DNA of 37,103 nt from Priapulus caudatus (GCF_000485595.1 NW_014577131.1:461759-498861), one strand, 5' to 3'; counted from the first letter of the stretch, positions 10,328 to 20,799 are shown. Program-made: numbers and translations. Notes: generated by a model from the sequence alone, not told the origin.

Positions 10328-11598
10328 CTCTCATCGACAAGATATGAGCTGGACAACTGCACTCCACCACCTGCTGGCATCTCGTGTACGGGAATCGTCA
10401 AACATTGCACGGTGTCTCCATCTGGCGAGTCTTTTAACAAGTTTCCGAGGCGAGACGAGCAGCGAGTTATGGACAGAGCTTTCACGGAGGCAGCCAAATC
10501 TAACCGCATGTCATCCGAAGTGCTGCAATCACCGTCGTACAGCCGCCGAGCATCTGCCGCGTGGAGCGCGGGCCGCAAACTATCCAGAGGTGCGTCGCCT
10601 CTCTCCCGCACTGGAGCGTAGGTGTCCGCGAACGCCCGAACGTCGCACAGGTCTGACAGCGAGCGGACGGCCTCGTAAACGCACCTTCTCCTCCGCGCCT
10701 CCGCCGGCGACGGCTTCTCCCCACGCTCGTCCCGAATCGCGCAATGCTCTCCCTTGCCACCGCCGCCGCGTTCGTCCTCCCCTCTGTCTCCGCTCTCCCC
10801 AGCAGGAACCTCCCGCGCCGACCCGGCGTCGCCGCCTCTCCGAGCGGCCGTCGCGAGCCCGTCCGAAGACTCGTCGCTGCTGTCGAGGAACGCCGTGATG
10901 CGGCGCCACCTGCAGGCGGGCGTCAGCCGCCGCCAGCCGTCGTCGGACAGGCGCAGACGCTCGCGCGACGCGACGATGCTCGCCGGCAGCGGCAGCAGAC
11001 GCGACACGAGAACGTGCTGCAGGACGTCGACGCCGACGACGGCGCACAGCGTCGCGAGCTTGCTCAGCCCGCGCGCGTCGTTGGGGGCAGCCGTCGCCGC
11101 GGCGATGCCGCAGAGCGACCGCAGGCAGCCGCGGCGGACCCCCGGCGGCGCCTCGTCCGCTCCCGGCAACGCGTCACCTTCGTCAAAGGGGCGTGTGCCA
11201 CTCGCAGGCACCCCCTGCTGGATTTCTCTTGAATTAGTGCCCTCGCATTTGTCATCTTTGCAGAGGGTAGCGGTGGCGGGGTTTGACGACTCGCACACCT
11301 GCTTGTAGTCCTGTGAGTGAGACCTCGGGAGCTCCGGCAGGGATGTTGGAAGCCCGGTCGAGGATGTTGGGAGCACGGGCAGGGATGCTGGGTGTGTGGG
11401 AAGGGATGTTGGGAGCGTGGGGAGGAATCTTGGGAGCTCAGGCAGGGTTCCGGCACCCGAATTCACCCAGAACTGCAGCGAGAGCATGCATCGGCGGATG
11501 TCGCCGGTGAGGAAGCTGACGAGAGAGAGGATGTCACGATGATCGGTGCGCACTCCCTCCGCGAGGCACATCGCCTGCAGGTGGCTTGCCGTCGTCGT
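10328..11598 (-). CDS. ATAD5: ATAD5 exon 18, copy A (collar region with repeat insertion)
   Basis: 1271 bp, phase 0 in and 2 out. Same layout as copy B: LQAMCLAEG, GDIRRCMLSLQFWVNSGAG, Leu/Pro/Ser/Thr repeats, low-complexity acidic and Gly regions, then SITRCSSRLGNLL. Against copy B it has a four-Gly run instead of nine and about ten substitutions (for example LPTHPAS/LRTHPAS, LCKDD/LCEDD, LQHV/LQNV). No frameshift is present. Confidence 0.9.
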
Positions 11599-11933
11599 CT
11601 GCCGGAGACATAACAGACGGTATAGTCTGACGTCAGGTGCTTCAACCTCACACCCAACTTTTCAATTACAAGGTGCCACGAGCATATTGGATTAAGATTA
11701 TTATTTTCAATACGTACGTGATAGGAGAAATGCAAGTCTAGTTTCATAAAAATGTTGGGCAACGACTCGTCAATCAGAATCTCACGTAATTAGAAAACAC
11801 AAACTATAAGCACTGCTACGTGTTACATAATACATCTATACATTGTATACACGAATTTGCATAATTTCCGTTAGTAGGAAAGGTTTGCGGTAGCAGCACG
11901 GATATACGCACGCAGAATGGTGAAGAGACTTAC

Positions 11934-12095
11934 GTAAGTGGGGACGCGAAATGACAGCTGTTCGTATGTAATTTTCAGTTTGAGGCTGACGTCAGGGTGG
12001 TTGGTGGTCATGATGATAGGTCGCTTGGTCGTGGCTATGAACATGTTGACAGCTGGCCAGAATCCCTCATCTAGCTCCTCAAATACATTGTCCAC
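11934..12095 (-). CDS. ATAD5: ATAD5 exon 17, copy A
   Basis: 162 bp, phase 0 both ends, donor TAC|GTAAGT. Encodes VDNVFEELDEGFWPAVNMFI and ATTKRPIIMTTNHPD as in copy B. Confidence 0.93.
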
Positions 12096-12302
12096 CTAAG
12101 CAATACACAGTTGTTCGTGAACACTATTGTTTAATGAGTAACAAAATAAAAGACATCTAATGAATCGTTTCCTGTAGGTAATGGCTGTGGCAACTTTGGG
12201 GCAAAATCTTTTCGATTTACGAAGCAGTAACCAAGAATAGATAGCATTTTGTGTGTTGCCGCCTTGAGATATACAGTAGAGACAATATGATATATATCTC
12301 AC

Positions 12303-12430
12303 TTCTTCAAACAAGATTAACGAGTTGTTTGATAGCTTCACGCTTGCAGCTTGAGTGTTGGTTGTCTGACTGATACTCTTGTCATCATCGTATGCAATCT
12401 CCCGTTCACATTTCCTCATCCCTTTTTCAC
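12303..12430 (-). CDS. ATAD5: ATAD5 exon 16, copy A (Walker B start)
   Basis: 128 bp, phase 1 in and 0 out. Encodes GEKGMRKCEREIAYDDDKS and ends SLILFEE at donor GAA|GTGAGA. Confidence 0.9.
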
Positions 12431-12728
12431 CTATGAAAACGTTTAGTAAAGAATTTAAGAGAACAGGGTATAATAAAGATGATATAAGATTGATCATTCA
12501 ACACAACAAAATTCTATCGGGCTGCAGTAAAGATGAGTAAATTGAGATTTAGCATGAAGCTCTTCAAAAATCATATACCATAATAGTAATCGTAATAGTA
12601 TACAATTCCGGAAACTAGATAAATAAATAGTCTCACTTTATGCAAAAATGTCACCGTAACGCACGTAAAGTTTTCATAACTTATTTATCTGATTTAAATC
12701 AATCTTTGAACTCGAGTCGTGACCACAC

Positions 12729-12891
12729 CTTTTCTAGGAGAATTTTTCTGGACTGCAGTTTTTGCCTTAGCAGGAGCTGCAGCTTTGAAGAAAGCACTAA
12801 ATGCGTTCGGCGCAGATTTTGACGGACGCTGACTCTTTGCTGTGGTCTCGTCAGAGAGTGCTGCCTTTAACATGTCACTCATACTCACACC
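12729..12891 (-). CDS. ATAD5: ATAD5 exon 15, copy A
   Basis: 163 bp, phase 0 in and 1 out; acceptor CTATGACAG. Encodes GVSMSDMLKAALSDETTAKS and FSAFFKAAAPAKAKTA; differs from copy B at two residues (E/Q and P/S). Confidence 0.87.
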
Positions 12892-13099
12892 CTGTCATAG
12901 AAACAAGAATAACTCAATGCACACTTAAATACACCCGTCCCATGAGACCTGCACTGGAAACATGCACTGGACAACATGAGTAGTCAGTCACACATGTTGT
13001 TGATTCATGTCACATGTCAGTCAACGAGTTGTGTGTGATTGTATAGTCCAAATAGCAGCATCAACGTTCTCCTTTTCTTATCCTGATCATGATATGGAT

Positions 13100-13375
13100 G
13101 AAAGACACGGTGGGACCGAGTCGCTTATCTCAGATTGTTGGTTGGAGACATGGTGAGACTGAGTGGCATACCTCAGATTGTTGGTTGGAGACATGGTGAG
13201 ACTGAGTGGCTTACCTCAGATTGTCAGGAGACCTGGTGAGACTGAGTGGCTTACCTCAGATTGTTGGTTGGAGACATGGTGGGACTGAGTGGCTTACCTC
13301 AGATTGTCAGGAGACCTGGTGAGACTGAGTGGCTTACCTCAGATTGTTGGTTGGAGACATGGTGAGACTGAGTGG
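13100..13375. repeat. 43/40-bp VNTR over the exon 14 donor, copy A
   Basis: About six units (43 bp ending ATTGTTGGTTG, or 40 bp ending ATTGTCAG), partly alternating, followed by the matching exon end. Each unit repeats the last part of exon 14 (coding for QSHHVSNQQSE) plus the donor. Four carry an intact GAGGTAAGC including the functional one, one has GTATGC, and the outermost is broken. Confidence 0.93.
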
Positions 13376-13439
13376 CCTCTTGTAACTGGGAGAGGATGTG
13401 TTTTCCGGTTCGACGACTTGACGCGTTCACCTCAAACAC
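13338..13439 (-). CDS. ATAD5: ATAD5 exon 14, copy A (FEVNASS; VNTR at its donor)
   Basis: 102 bp, phase 0 both ends, same protein as copy B. Its end and donor GAG|GTAAGC form the first unit of a longer 43/40-bp array than in copy B. Confidence 0.92.
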
Positions 13440-13803
13440 CTGTGAGGAGAAATAGCAATATGAACACAAGACTTCAAATACACAGTCCAGCATACCCACA
13501 TCAACCTTGCATGTATAAATGCGATCACAATTTTCATGGAGTCACATAGGCCACTGCTGATCTAAATGAAAGGGTTAGAGAATAAAATAGGAAGAACCTG
13601 CCTCTTGATTCGCATTAAATTCGAACTCCGAATATTACACAATTTATACCCGACACCAGTATCTCAATGGATTTTCATCGATCCTGTGAATGTTAAATTT
13701 AGAAGCCACAATCCCGGGAAAATATGCGGAAGATTCTTGTGCTTAAAAACAATGTGACCTTTCAGCCTAGACGTCAAGGTGACCAGAGAACATGATGTCA
13801 TAC

Positions 13804-13988
13804 TTTGAAGCCCAATTCCTCTGCGAGGGCGTAAACAACAGCAGTCTTTCCGATTCCGCTGGCTCCCTCTATGAGCATCGTCGTGCACATGTCATTGTCT
13901 TCTTCTTCCTCACTTCGCCAACTGTCCCTGCTGTCACTGACGATAAAGTCAGCATCACTATCACCCGACTCATCCTTGCTCTTACAGC
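13804..13988 (-). CDS. ATAD5: ATAD5 exon 13, copy A (Walker A)
   Basis: 185 bp, phase 1 in and 0 out. Encodes the acidic stretch and intact P-loop GASGIGKT followed by AVVYALAEELGFK, apparently identical in protein to copy B. Confidence 0.93.
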
Positions 13989-14131
13989 CTGAAATAAATA
14001 CATTCTTTTTTTTACTATAATTAATTAATAAATTGTGCTTATTACCAACACCGTTGTGCAGCTGTACAAATTTTGCTGCAAAATGAATGACTTCGATGTG
14101 TTTAAAGATGTGTCAATGAATGTTAATGCAC

Positions 14132-14308
14132 CTTTCTGCTTGCTTTTATTTTTTTTCTTCCTCTGCAAGTCTTCGTTCTCTCTTTTCATGGTCTGCTTCC
14201 AGTCCTGGAGCCAACGCTTGAGCTTCGCCACACTAGCCGAGTTTCCGATCAATTCGGTTGCACATGTGGGCTGGTACTTATCTGTCCACAAATCTCCACC
14301 CAGTTTGC
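14132..14308 (-). CDS. ATAD5: ATAD5 exon 12, copy A (WTDKYQP box)
   Basis: 177 bp, phase 1 both ends. Encodes DLWTDKYQP and ATELIGNSASVAKLKRWLQD; one residue differs from copy B (NS versus NL). Confidence 0.93.
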
Positions 14309-14437
14309 CTGCTAAGCATCAAAAACATTCTCATCATTTAGTCAATTGGTTAATATAAAGGTACACATCCTGCACAAAGGTACACAAACGGGCATTTGTT
14401 ATTATTTATTCGGTCAAAATATCGGTGTGACAAATAC

Positions 14438-14620
14438 CGTCAGTTGTTCCTGAAGATAGTTTTGAAGTGTGTGTTGCATCTGAAGAAATGTCAATGACTT
14501 CGGAGTTCTTCAACTTCACCGTACAACTGTCTGGCTCAATGATTTCAACACTGCCCGACCGTTGTCTCTTTTTTCCTCTGGTCACTCGACTTTCCGGTTG
14601 GCAGACCTTTGCATTCACTT
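14438..14620 (-). CDS. ATAD5: ATAD5 exon 11, copy A
   Basis: 183 bp, phase 1 both ends. Read past the GACG|GTATTT donor, the frame hits a TAA soon after TDILTE, which supports the chosen donor. One Thr codon shorter than copy B. Confidence 0.8.
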
Positions 14621-14953
14621 CTGTGACAATGTTTCACGTAAAATAAGTACATAAAAACTTACTGTGAATTGAAGCTAACCAATAGCTTGTTATACACTGT
14701 AACTGTTAGAGATTTTCACTTAATTATCATCAAATCATTATACAACGCATTCGAATGTGCATATGCTGAACCTGAATTTAATCCCAATAAAAATCTAATT
14801 TTAGTTTTACTGAATTTAGATGATCATGTAATACATCGGCACGTATGTATACACATGCCGTATGAATTTACATATCAATAAATTAGATGAATAGACACAG
14901 TGAGAGTTGGCACCGAGTTCAGAGATAGTGAGACTAGAGAGGATGGCTTCTAC

Positions 14954-15121
14954 CTTCTGACGTACAGCTTCCTCTCCTTCGTTTTCGTCTGCCTCCTGCT
15001 TCCTCTGTCTCAAGCTCCTCCCCTTCCTTTGCTTTCCTCTTCTGTGTTCGCTTAGCAGTCGAAGCCGCAACCGTTTCCCTACCCGAACACTGCATCTTCG
15101 GCTCGGGAAGCACATCAGTCG
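14954..15121 (-). CDS. ATAD5: ATAD5 exon 10, copy A
   Basis: 168 bp, phase 1 both ends; the same basic linker as copy B, with GGRRKRRRG as a likely nuclear localisation signal. Confidence 0.8.
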
Positions 15122-15402
15122 CTGAAGAACAAATGTTTCTGTTATACAGAATTGCCTTGCGTCTTACAGCCCGCATGGTATGGAGAATTTAGAATTTAGA
15201 ATTATGCAACCTTTTCCGAAAAGAGAGCTTGAGTGGTGGCAGTAGTATTTATTGAGCATTGCAAATGAGCTGCTTTCAGACTACTATTTCTTATAAACAA
15301 GAGAATAATTGAGCATAAAAAGAGTAACAAAATAAACAATTAATTCGAATTAAGCCTAAAATAAATAAGCATACAAGCATACACATTATTATCTCCTTTT
15401 AC

Positions 15403-15565
15403 CTGGAGGTGCTTCTTGTTCCAAAAGCGATTTGTCATACGATTGTTTCTTAGCGTAATACTGCTTAAACGTGCGCTTGACTGGAAAATCCGGGCTTTGT
15501 TGCCCCATTTCTGCTAATAGCAGCCTCACCACGGACCGTGACAGAGCAGGATGGTTGCTAAAGAC
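15403..15565 (-). CDS. ATAD5: ATAD5 exon 9, copy A
   Basis: 163 bp, phase 0 in and 1 out. Encodes VFSNHPALSRSVVRLLLAEM and on to LLEQEAPP; one substitution (SR versus SQ) relative to copy B. Confidence 0.87.
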
Positions 15566-15777
15566 CTGCAAACATAATACCAAAACATTGAGATAAAGCG
15601 ACTACTCTAACATCTATGAGTAGCAGTCACATGCCAAAATTTCCGACAATTTCTGACATAACAATGTCTTTGGACATTCATCTACAGCCAGACTAATTCT
15701 CCGCCGTGGGTTATTAGTGTGGACGGACGTCAGCACCATTTATCACAGATTCTGTGCGGACACAGATATATAGTAAC

Positions 15778-15871
15778 CTTGTGCGGCATCATCTGCTGGT
15801 CAGAATTGCTGCTGACAAGACGAAAATCTCCCGGCGCTGTCATGGGCGCAAGTTTCCATTCGTCCCTCGAC
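15778..15871 (-). CDS. ATAD5: ATAD5 exon 8, copy A
   Basis: 94 bp, phase 2 in and 0 out; encodes RSRDEWKLAPMTAPGDFRLV and on to QQMMPHK. It shows several amino-acid differences from copy B. Confidence 0.74.
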
Positions 15872-15983
15872 CTACAGGGAAACAGAAAATATATGCTGTG
15901 ATTAGAACAACGGCTGCTGCAACAAACGCAGCTACGATAGTTAGCGATGCAGATGACGACCTGCTACGTAGCAGACGACCTAC

Positions 15984-16171
15984 CGAGTTTGTATCGTCAC
16001 ATCCTCCGGTTCGGACAACGTCCACACCCAGCTGGCATCGGCCTGCTGCACGTGACTGACCTCCGGCCAGGGGGAATACTCCGGGATGGTTGACATGTCA
16101 AGCGGCTTCACTGCCTGCTGCTGTTTACGAACGGCATCCGGTACACTGCTCATGAGAAACTTGAGTCTCGT
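15984..16171 (-). CDS. ATAD5: ATAD5 exon 7, copy A
   Basis: Same structure as copy B (188 bp, phase 0 in, 2 out, identical splice signals). The protein differs at the end (EDVTIQT versus EDVTLQT). Directly 5' of it in gene direction lie only the 41-bp array and the N gap, so copy A has no exon 6. Confidence 0.88.
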
Positions 16172-16267
16172 CTGGTAACGGTGACAAATCAAAAGGATTA
16201 GGAGCCACGTTACAATCAGTGTTAATGAAAGTCTAATGAATCTCACCAGCATGAGGCGTTACGCGTA

Positions 16268-16507
16268 CGAATTAACGTATCATCACCCGTACAGAGGTGT
16301 ATACATGGGGTATGGGGTACCCTCACCTCGTACATAAGTGTATACATGGGGTGTGGCGTACCCTCACCTCGTACATAGGTGTACACATGGGGTGTGGCGT
16401 ACCCTCACCTCGTACATAGGTGTACACATGGGGTGTGGCGTACCTTCACCCTGTACATAGGTGTACACATGGGGTGTGGCGTACCCTCACCTCGTACATA
16501 GGCAGTG
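16268..16507. repeat. 41-bp minisatellite, clean copy next to the gap
   Basis: About 5.7 units of 41 bp, each with GTACATAGGTGTACACATGG and then GGTGTGGCGTACCCTCACCT. The units are nearly identical and without indels. The minus strand reads GAGGTGAGGG, a strong 5' splice-site look-alike, in each unit. Confidence 0.94.
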
Positions 16508-16517
16508 NNNNNNNNNN
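16508..16517. other. Assembly gap (10 N)
   Basis: Ten unknown bases separate the 41-bp array at the 5' side of copy A from the 30-bp array at the 3' side of copy B. A fixed-size gap between two low-complexity ends is typical of a scaffold join, not measured distance. Confidence 0.97.
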
Positions 16518-16607
16518 CCCCACCCCGTCACTTCAGACAGCACACCTTCCCCCACCCCATCACTTCAGACAGCATACCTTCCCACTCCTTCACTTCAGAC
16601 AGCATAC
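16518..16607. repeat. 30-bp minisatellite at the exon 19 donor, copy B (cut by gap)
   Basis: About three units of the same repeat next to the N gap. The rest of the array and exon 20 would be expected in the missing sequence. Confidence 0.92.
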
Positions 16608-16772
16608 CTTCCTCTCCTCTTGCCACTCTCCTCCTGTTTCTTCTTCTCTGCCCTGTTAATTGCTCTCAGCGCTGGCATGTAGTCAGCACCGATGCACGCG
16701 TACTTGCCCTGCACACACGCGGGTAGGAGCCGGGCCACCGATATCACAGCTTCCCTCTGCATTCGACTAGTC
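16608..16772 (-). CDS. ATAD5: ATAD5 exon 19, copy B
   Basis: Acceptor CATTTCAG, donor GGAAG|GTATGC, phase 2 both ends. It encodes TSRMQREAVISVARLLP and then YMPALRAINRAEKKKQEESG, homologous to the C-terminal segment with EYLPTLRNI in human ATAD5. The donor merges into the 30-bp array, which is cut off by the N gap, so copy B has no exon 20 here. Confidence 0.88.
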
Positions 16773-17109
16773 CTGAAATGACGACAGCAATAAAATACGC
16801 CGGCCATCGTGTACTGTTCTTGTGTGAAAGTTTCTGATGTAATGAACGCGTCTAGAATAATTATTCGAAGTATAGTTATTATAATTACACAATTATGCAA
16901 ATAATGCTCAAGCGTTATATGATGGAATGCTTATCAATATTTTGTTAGTGACATAATTCTCATTGCACAATCTGTGATGCCAAAGACGTGCAGAGAATTT
17001 GCAAGACTATGAGATTTTAATTTTGCTTTGGTTTTTATTACAAGGTTTGTGAGTTCATATTTCAGTGTTGCTAACTGACGAAATATAATCTTCTGTCAAC
17101 ATAATTCAC

Positions 17110-18395
17110 CTCTCATCGACAAGATATGAGCTGGACAACTGCACTCCACCACCTGCTGGCATCTCGTGTACGGGAATCGTCAAACATTGCACGGTGTCTC
17201 CATCTGGCGAGTCTTTTAACAAGTTTCCGAGGCGAGACGAGCAGCGAGTTATGGACAGAGCTTTCACGGAGGCAGCCAAATCTAACCGCATGTCATCCGA
17301 AGTGCTGCAATCACCGTCGTACAGCCGCCGAGCATCTGCCGCGTGGAGCGCGGGCCGCAAACTATCCAGAGGTGCGTCGCCTCTCTCCCGCACTGGAGCG
17401 TAGGTGTCCGCGAACGCCCGGACGTCGCACAGGTCCGACAGCGAGCGGACGGCCTCGTAAACGCACCTTCTCCTCTGCGCCTCCGCCGGCGACGGCTTCT
17501 CCCCACACTCGTCCCGAATCGCGCAATGCTCTCCCTTGCCACCGCCGCCGCCGCCGCCGCCGCCGCGTTCGTCCTCCCCTCTGTCTCCGCTCTCCCCAGC
17601 AGGAACCTCCCGCGCCGACCCGGCGTCGCCGCCTCTCCGAGCGGCCGTCGCGAGCCCGTCCGAAGACTCGTCGCTGCTGTCGAGGAACGCCGTGATGCGG
17701 CGCCACCTGCAGGCGGGCGTCAGCCGCCGCCAGCCGTCGTCGGACAGGCGCAGACGCTCGCGCGACGCGACGATGCTCGCCGGCAGCGGCAGCAGACGCG
17801 ACACGAGAACGTTCTGCAGGACGTCGACGCTGACGACAGCGTACAACGTCGCGAGCTCGCTCAGCCCGCGCGCGTCGTCGGGCGCAGCCGTCGCCGCGGC
17901 GATGCCGCAGAGCGACCGCAGGCAGCCGCGGCGGACCCCCGGCGGCGCCTCGTCCGCTCCCGGCAACGCGTCACCTTCGTCAAAGGGGCGTGTGCCACTC
18001 GCAGGCACCCCCTGCTGGATTTCTCTTGAATTAGTGCCCTCGCATTTGTCATCTTCGCAGAGGGTAGCGGTGGCAGGATTTGACGACTCGCACACCTGCT
18101 TGTAGTCCTGCGAGTCAGACCTCGGGAGCTCCGGCAGGGATGTTGGAAGCCCGGTCGAGGATGTTGGGAGCACGGGCAGGGATGCTGGGTGTGTGCGAAG
18201 AGATGTTGGGAGCGTGGGGAGGAATCTTGGGAGCTCAGGCAGGGTTCCGGCACCCGAATTCACCCAGAACTGCAGCGAGAGCATGCATCGGCGGATGTCG
18301 CCGGTGAGGAAGCTGACGAGAGAGAGAATGTCACGATGATCGGTGCGCACTCCCTCCGCGAGGCACATCGCCTGCAGGTGGCTTGCCGTTGTCGT
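17110..18395 (-). CDS. ATAD5: ATAD5 exon 18, copy B (collar region with repeat insertion)
   Basis: Acceptor TCCGGCAG, donor GAGAG|GTGAAT, phase 0 in and 2 out, 1286 bp and GC-rich. It begins TTTASHLQAMCLAEGVRTDH and has TGDIRRCMLSLQFWVNSGAG (lid/sensor-2 region). A Leu/Pro/Ser/Thr repeat insertion follows, then a large helical and low-complexity region, ending ALSITRCSSRLGNLLKD and SSSYLVDER. It has a run of nine Gly where copy A has four, hence 15 bp longer. Large open frames on the plus strand are antisense shadows. Confidence 0.9.
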
Positions 18396-18730
18396 CTGCC
18401 GGAGACATAACGGACGGTATAGTCTGACGTCAGGTGCTTCAACCTCACACCCAACTTTTCAATTACAAGGTGCCACGAGCATATTGGATTAAGATTATTA
18501 TTTTCAATACGTACGTGATAGGAGAAATGCAAGTCTAGTTTCATAAAAATGTTGGGCAACGACTCGTCAATCAGAATCTCACGTAATTAGAAAACACAAA
18601 CTATAAGCACTGCTACGTGTTACATAATACATCTATACATTGTATACACGAATTTGCATAATTTCCGTTAGTAGGAAAGGTTTGCGGTAGCAGCACGGAT
18701 ATACGCACGCAGAATGGTGAAGAGACTTAC

Positions 18731-18892
18731 GTAAGTGGGGACGCGGAATGACAGCTGTTCGTATGTAATTTTCAGTTTGAGGCTGACGTCAGGGTGGTTG
18801 GTGGTCATGATGATAGGTCGCTTGGTCGTGGCTATGAACATGTTGACAGCTGGCCAGAATCCCTCATCTAGCTCCTCAAATACATTGTCAAC
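18731..18892 (-). CDS. ATAD5: ATAD5 exon 17, copy B
   Basis: Acceptor TTGCTTAG, donor TAC|GTAAGT, phase 0 both ends. It encodes VDNVFEELDEGFWPAVNMFI and ATTKRPIIMTTNHPD, completing Walker B and carrying the sensor-1 region of the AAA+ fold. Confidence 0.93.
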
Positions 18893-19103
18893 CTAAGCAA
18901 TACGCAGTTGTTCGTGAACACGTCCAATTGTTTAATGAGTAACAAAATAAAAGACATCTAATGAATCGTTTCCTGTAGGTAATGGCTGTGGAAACTTTGG
19001 GACGAAATTTTTTCGATTTATGAAGCAGTAACCAAGAATAGATAGCATTTTGTGTGTTGCCGCCTTGAGATATACAGTAGAGACAATATGATATATATCT
19101 CAC

Positions 19104-19228
19104 TTCTTCAAACAAGATTAACGAGTTGCTTGATAGCTTCACGCTTGCAGCTTGAGTGTTGGTTGTCTGACTGATACTCTTGTCATCGTATGCAATCTCC
19201 CGTTCACATTTCCTCATCCCTTTTTCAC
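19104..19228 (-). CDS. ATAD5: ATAD5 exon 16, copy B (Walker B start)
   Basis: Acceptor TTTCATAG, donor GAA|GTGAGA, phase 1 in and 0 out. It ends with KLSSNSLILFEE, the first half of Walker B. It has one Asp codon fewer (YDDKS) than copy A (YDDDKS). Confidence 0.9.
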
Positions 19229-19526
19229 CTATGAAAACGTTTAGTAAAGAATTTAAGGAAACAGGGTACAATAAAGATGATATAAGATTGATCATTCAAC
19301 ACAACAAAATTCTATCGTGCTGCAGTAAAGATGAGTAAATTGAGATTTAGCATGAAGCTCTTCAAAAATCATATACCATAATAGTAATGATAATAGTATA
19401 CAATTCAGGAAACTAGATAAATAAATAGTCTCACTTAATGCAAAAATGTCACCGTAACGCACGTAAAGTTTTCATAACTTATTTATCTGATTTAAATCAA
19501 TCTTTGAACTCGAGTCGTGACCACAC

Positions 19527-19689
19527 CTTTTCTAGGAGAATTTTTCTGGACTGCAGTTTTTGCCTTAGCAGATGCTGCAGCTTTGAAGAAAGCACTAAAT
19601 GCGTTCGGCGCAGATTTTGACGGACGCTGACTCTTTGCTGTGGTCTGGTCAGAGAGTGCTGCCTTTAACATGTCACTCATACTCACACC
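19527..19689 (-). CDS. ATAD5: ATAD5 exon 15, copy B
   Basis: Acceptor TATGGCAG, donor AAAAG|GTGTGG, phase 0 in and 1 out. It encodes GVSMSDMLKAALSDQTTAKS, then APNAFSAFFKAAASAKAKTA and NSPRK, the linker between Walker A and Walker B. The SAFFK motif sits where human ATAD5 has LANYFK. Confidence 0.87.
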
Positions 19690-19898
19690 CTGCCATACAA
19701 ACAAGAATAACTCAATACACACTTAAATACACTGTCACATAAGACCTGCACTGGAAACCTGCACTGGACAACATGAGTAGTCAGTCACACATGTTGTTGA
19801 TTCATGTCACATGTCAGTCAACAAGTTGTGTGAGATTGTATGGTCCAACTAGCAGCATCAACGTTCTCCTTTTCTTATCCTGATCATGATATGGATGA

Positions 19899-20046
19899 AA
19901 GACACGGTGGGACCGAGTGGCTTACATCACAGTGTTGGTGGAAGACACGGTGAGACTGAGTGGCTTACCTCAGATTGTCAGGAGACATGGTGAGACTGAG
20001 TGGCTTACCTCAGATTGTTGGTTGGAGACATGGTGAGACTGAGTGG
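19899..20046. repeat. 43/40-bp VNTR over the exon 14 donor, copy B
   Basis: The same array with about three units; two carry intact GAGGTAAGC donors. The shorter array explains nearly all of the length difference between the copies in this part. Confidence 0.93.
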
Positions 20047-20110
20047 CCTCTTGTAACTGGGAGAGGATGTGTTTTCCGGTTCGACGACTTGACGCGTTCA
20101 CCTCAAACAC
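20009..20110 (-). CDS. ATAD5: ATAD5 exon 14, copy B (FEVNASS; VNTR at its donor)
   Basis: Acceptor CTCACAG, donor GAG|GTAAGC, phase 0 both ends, 34 codons. It encodes VFEVNASSRRTGKHILSQLQ and then EATQSHHVSNQQSE, strongly conserved in ATAD5. The last part of this exon and its donor are repeated in the following intron. Confidence 0.92.
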
Positions 20111-20474
20111 CTGTGAGAAGAAATAGCAATATGAACACAAGACTTCAAATACACAGTCCAGCATACCCACATCAACCTTGCATGTATAAATGCGTTCACA
20201 ATTTTCATGGAGTCACATAGGCCACTGCTGATCTAAATGAAAGGGTTAGAGAATAAAATAGGAAGAACCTGCCTCTTGATTCGCATTAAATTCGAACTCC
20301 GAATATTACACAATTTATACCCGACACCAGTATCTCAATGGATTTTCATCGATCCTGTAAATGTTAAATTTAGAAGCCATAATCCCGGGAAAATATGCGG
20401 AAGATTCTTGTGCTTAAAAACAATGTGTCCTTTCAGCCTAGACGCCAACGTGACCAGAGAACATGATGTCATAC

Positions 20475-20659
20475 TTTGAAGCCCAATTCCTCTGCGAGGG
20501 CGTAAACAACAGCAGTCTTTCCGATTCCGCTGGCTCCCTCTATGAGCATCGTCGTGCACATGTCATTGTCTTCTTCTTCCTCACTTCGCCAACTGTCCCT
20601 GCTGTCACTGACGATAAAGTCAGCATCACTATCACCCGACTCATCCTTGCTCTTACAGC
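20475..20659 (-). CDS. ATAD5: ATAD5 exon 13, copy B (Walker A)
   Basis: Acceptor TATTTCAG, donor TTCAAA|GTATGA, phase 1 in and 0 out. An acidic Asp/Ser/Glu stretch leads into TTMLIEGASGIGKTAVVYAL and AEELGFK. The P-loop GASGIGKT is intact, with the catalytic Lys and Thr present. Confidence 0.93.
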
Positions 20660-20799
20660 CTGAAATAAATACATTCTTATTACTATAATTAATTAATAAA
20701 TTATGCTTATTACCAACACCGTTGTGCGGCTGTACAAATTTTGCTGCAAAATGAATTACTTCGATGTGTTTAAAGATGTGTCAATGAATGTTAATGCAC

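Larger units (their letters stand above)
9540..16507 (-). repeat. Duplicated ATAD5 block, copy A
   Basis: Covers exons 19 to 7 with their introns, bounded by the 30-bp array (left) and 41-bp array (right). Exons and introns match copy B almost base for base; exon-start offsets vary only from 6668 to 6801, with most of the change at the 43-bp VNTR (127 bp longer here). Confidence 0.95.

Noticed and set aside
10344-11613. Several long plus-strand frames (up to 184 codons) opposite exon 18, copy A
   Set aside because: They lie antisense to a GC-rich, conserved exon; stop codons are rare there simply because of base composition.
17126-18410. Long plus-strand frames (up to 228 codons) opposite exon 18, copy B
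   Set aside because: Same antisense effect; the frames change with the Gly-run length difference while the minus frame is preserved.
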